This document shows, piece by piece, positions 5,150-5,469 of a DNA stretch of 5,469 nt; within the stretch, counting starts at the first letter, position 1; each line of letters begins with the position of its first letter. Under the pieces are notes generated by a model. It was not told the DNA's origin and did no database searches. It saw only the letters and a list, made by a program, of their open reading frames with translations. The stretch is from Caulobacteraceae bacterium (GTDB lineage Bacteria > Pseudomonadota > Alphaproteobacteria > Caulobacterales > Caulobacteraceae), in the NCBI GenBank assembly GCA_947456005.1, contig CANGRP010000174.1, forward strand, positions 1-5,469, in the 5' to 3' direction. The position numbers and the translations under genes were made by a program.

Positions 5150-5458
5150 TCAGGCGACGCCGGCGTCCGGGGTCGCGGGCGCCTCCAGCGTCCGGTAGAG
5201 GGTCCGGGCCTCCGACGGCGGACCCCGGCGTTCGCCCAAGGCGAGGATCTCCACGGCCGTCAGCCGTCCACCTGAGGCGAAGACGAGCTGGTCGCCCGCC
5301 CGCAGGGGACGGGCGCACTTGTCGATCCGGCTCTCAGCGCCCTCACGGGTCAGCCGCACCCGGCCCTCTTCCAGGAACCGGGCGGCCAGGCTCCGCGACT
5401 TGAAGAACCGCGCACGCCAGAGCCAGACGTCGGCGCGGACGGAGTCTCCCCCGCTCAT
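5150..5458 (-). CDS. S4-domain RNA-binding protein, Hsp15 (HslR)-like
   Basis: 102 residues, mostly one S4 RNA-binding domain. RADVWLWRARFFKSRSLAARFLEEGRV (residues 8-34) matches the RLDKWLWAARFYKTRALA start of Escherichia coli Hsp15. RAGDQLVF (53-60) ends the fold, and LGERRGPPSEARTLY (74-88) mirrors the Hsp15 segment around RRPASEAALLY. E. coli Hsp15 binds 50S subunits carrying a stalled nascent chain and helps recycle them; the same role is inferred here. It lacks the long basic C-terminal tail of E. coli Hsp15 (133 residues), so RNA contacts outside the domain may differ. A weak AGGG (5469-5466) lies 7 nt before the start. The minus-strand ATGA at 5458-5455 would allow overlap with the stop of an upstream gene. 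In related Alphaproteobacteria I recall a helicase gene upstream, but it cannot be seen here. The acylase gene follows after 57 bp. Confidence 0.9.
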   Translation of the reverse strand: MSGGDSVRADVWLWRARFFKSRSLAARFLEEGRVRLTREGAESRIDKCARPLRAGDQLVFASGGRLTAVEILALGERRGPPSEARTLYRTLEAPATPDAGVA

Positions 5459-5469
5459 CCGGCGGCCCT

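Noticed and set aside
4148..5275. 375-codon plus-strand open frame opposite the acylase
   Set aside because: It spans the acylase signal peptide, the intergenic hairpin and the S4 gene end. Its composition (Gly/Arg/Pro-rich) is that of a high-GC antisense frame.
5455..5469. C-terminal end of an upstream leftward gene overlapping the S4 start (ATGA)
   Set aside because: A stop at 5457-5455 is compatible with such an overlap, but only four codons are visible, too few to support a gene call.

Overview
This is GC-rich, coding-dense DNA that looks chromosomal and alphaproteobacterial, most likely Caulobacterales (Caulobacter/Phenylobacterium-like). The placement rests on three things: a CdnL/CarD protein close to the form I recall from Caulobacter, promoter elements fitting the Caulobacter housekeeping pattern (TTGACGS, 10-14 nt, GCTANAWC), and the company of an Hsp15-like S4 protein, a seven-iron ferredoxin and CarD. 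I see no insertion sequence, phage gene, CRISPR array, tRNA or rRNA.

Layout, left to right. A glutathione S-transferase family gene runs leftwards and leaves the window at base 1 (518 to 1). Across a 136-bp divergent intergenic region, a crotonase/enoyl-CoA hydratase family gene runs rightwards (655-1488). It converges, with a 16-bp gap, on a leftward block covering the rest of the window. Read in the direction of transcription, that block is: an S4-domain RNA-binding protein (5458-5150), an exported penicillin-acylase-family Ntn hydrolase (5092-2708), a 7Fe ferredoxin FdxA (2624-2283) and the RNA-polymerase-binding regulator CdnL/CarD (2017-1505). The S4 start codon may overlap the stop of a gene beyond the right edge.

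The leftward block is probably not one transcript. A perfect TTGACA -35 with a Caulobacter-type -10 lies just upstream of fdxA, and a 265-bp gap rich in small inverted repeats separates fdxA from carD. S4 and acylase are close enough (57 bp) to be co-transcribed, although a GC-rich hairpin lies between them. The S4 protein, ferredoxin and CarD look like housekeeping or stress functions (ribosome/RNA handling, electron transfer, transcription initiation). The periplasmic acylase is the functionally discordant member.

Nothing here is clearly a new multi-gene system. The points most worth a second look are a crotonase lacking the second catalytic glutamate, an fdxA promoter whose -10 lies in the centre of a perfect 9-bp inverted repeat, the palindrome-rich carD leader, and a three-residue tail after the Ala-Ala near the CdnL C-terminus.
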